Positions 6,097-6,170 of a stretch of DNA of 6,170 nucleotides are shown here, in pieces (within the stretch, counting starts at the first letter, position 1; every line of letters starts with the position of its first letter). The notes beneath the pieces were generated by a model that searched no databases, was not told the DNA's origin, and worked only from the letters and a program-made list of their open reading frames with translations. Made by a program: the position numbers and the translations under genes. Origin of the DNA: Desulfovibrio sp. UBA6121 (GTDB taxonomy: Bacteria > Desulfobacterota > Desulfovibrionia > Desulfovibrionales > Desulfovibrionaceae); NCBI GenBank assembly GCA_002422505.1, contig DIVX01000038.1:1-6170 (forward strand), given 5' to 3'.

Positions 6097-6170
6097 CCCC
6101 GAAGGGGGGGGCGACGCGCGATTGGGAGGACGTCTACTCGCTCATATGGGTTTCAATCCACGCCCCCGCG
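6097..6170 (-). CRISPR. Distal (trailer) end of a Type I-C style CRISPR array: degenerate last repeat, one spacer, start of an intact repeat
   Basis: Bases 6150-6170 read GTTTCAATCCACGC and then CCCCGCG up to the edge. This is the reverse complement of the GTGGATTGAAAC end of Type I-C repeats. Bases 6116-6149 form a 34-base spacer, the usual I-C length. Before it, 6097-6115 (CCCCGAA, eight G, CGAC) matches the other end of such a repeat, while the rest of that repeat unit (about 6084-6096) is not recognisable. Array transcripts would run on the minus strand from a leader beyond the right edge. A repeat decayed at its 3' end is typical of the last unit. Only one spacer is visible and no cas gene is in the window. 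Bases 6046-6083 between the array and the phased repeats hold nothing recognisable. Confidence 0.75.

Overview
The window is a defence locus read almost entirely on the minus strand: a Type I restriction-modification (R-M) operon lying beside the end of a CRISPR array. From right to left it holds: the terminal part of a CRISPR array with Type I-C style repeats (about 6097-6170, running off the right edge); four 11-bp direct repeats at an exact 21-bp period (5972-6045); a candidate promoter (5907-5935); hsdM (5834-4380); hsdS (4383-3187); a fic gene (3176-2049); a 574-bp non-coding stretch full of repeats (2048-1475); and hsdR (1474 to the left edge, incomplete). No rRNA or tRNA gene or transposase was seen.

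HsdM and HsdS overlap by 4 bp and Fic follows HsdS after 10 bp, so these three are very probably one transcript. HsdM and HsdS would form the methyltransferase, and HsdR would join them to make the restriction enzyme. The Fic protein is of the self-inhibited class (SxxxEG motif before the HPFMDGNGRLGR active site) and ends in a helix-turn-helix-like region. It could modify a partner, regulate the locus, or both.

The least ordinary part is the fic-hsdR gap. It holds two copies of a 67-bp module of identical geometry (TTTGYGTCTCA, 14 bp, TGAGACRCAA, 5 bp, TTTGTRTCTCAC, 2 bp, GTGAGACTCAAAA). The long dyad arms differ between copies by a compensating base-pair change, while the 14-bp centres have diverged. 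One copy overlaps the fic stop codon and the other lies just upstream of hsdR. Between them are a 33-bp near-duplicate of the hsdR 5' end and three alternately oriented AGTTAAGG boxes. The second unusual element is the helically phased repeat set upstream of hsdM.

The host is uncertain. The fairly high GC, the codon use of hsdM and hsdR, and the CRISPR repeat type fit many Proteobacteria. Similar I-C repeats occur in Desulfovibrio (recalled, not checked), so a Desulfovibrio-like organism is a weak guess. The lower-GC fic gene and the target-recognition parts of hsdS look like mobile, exchangeable pieces, as is usual for R-M loci.
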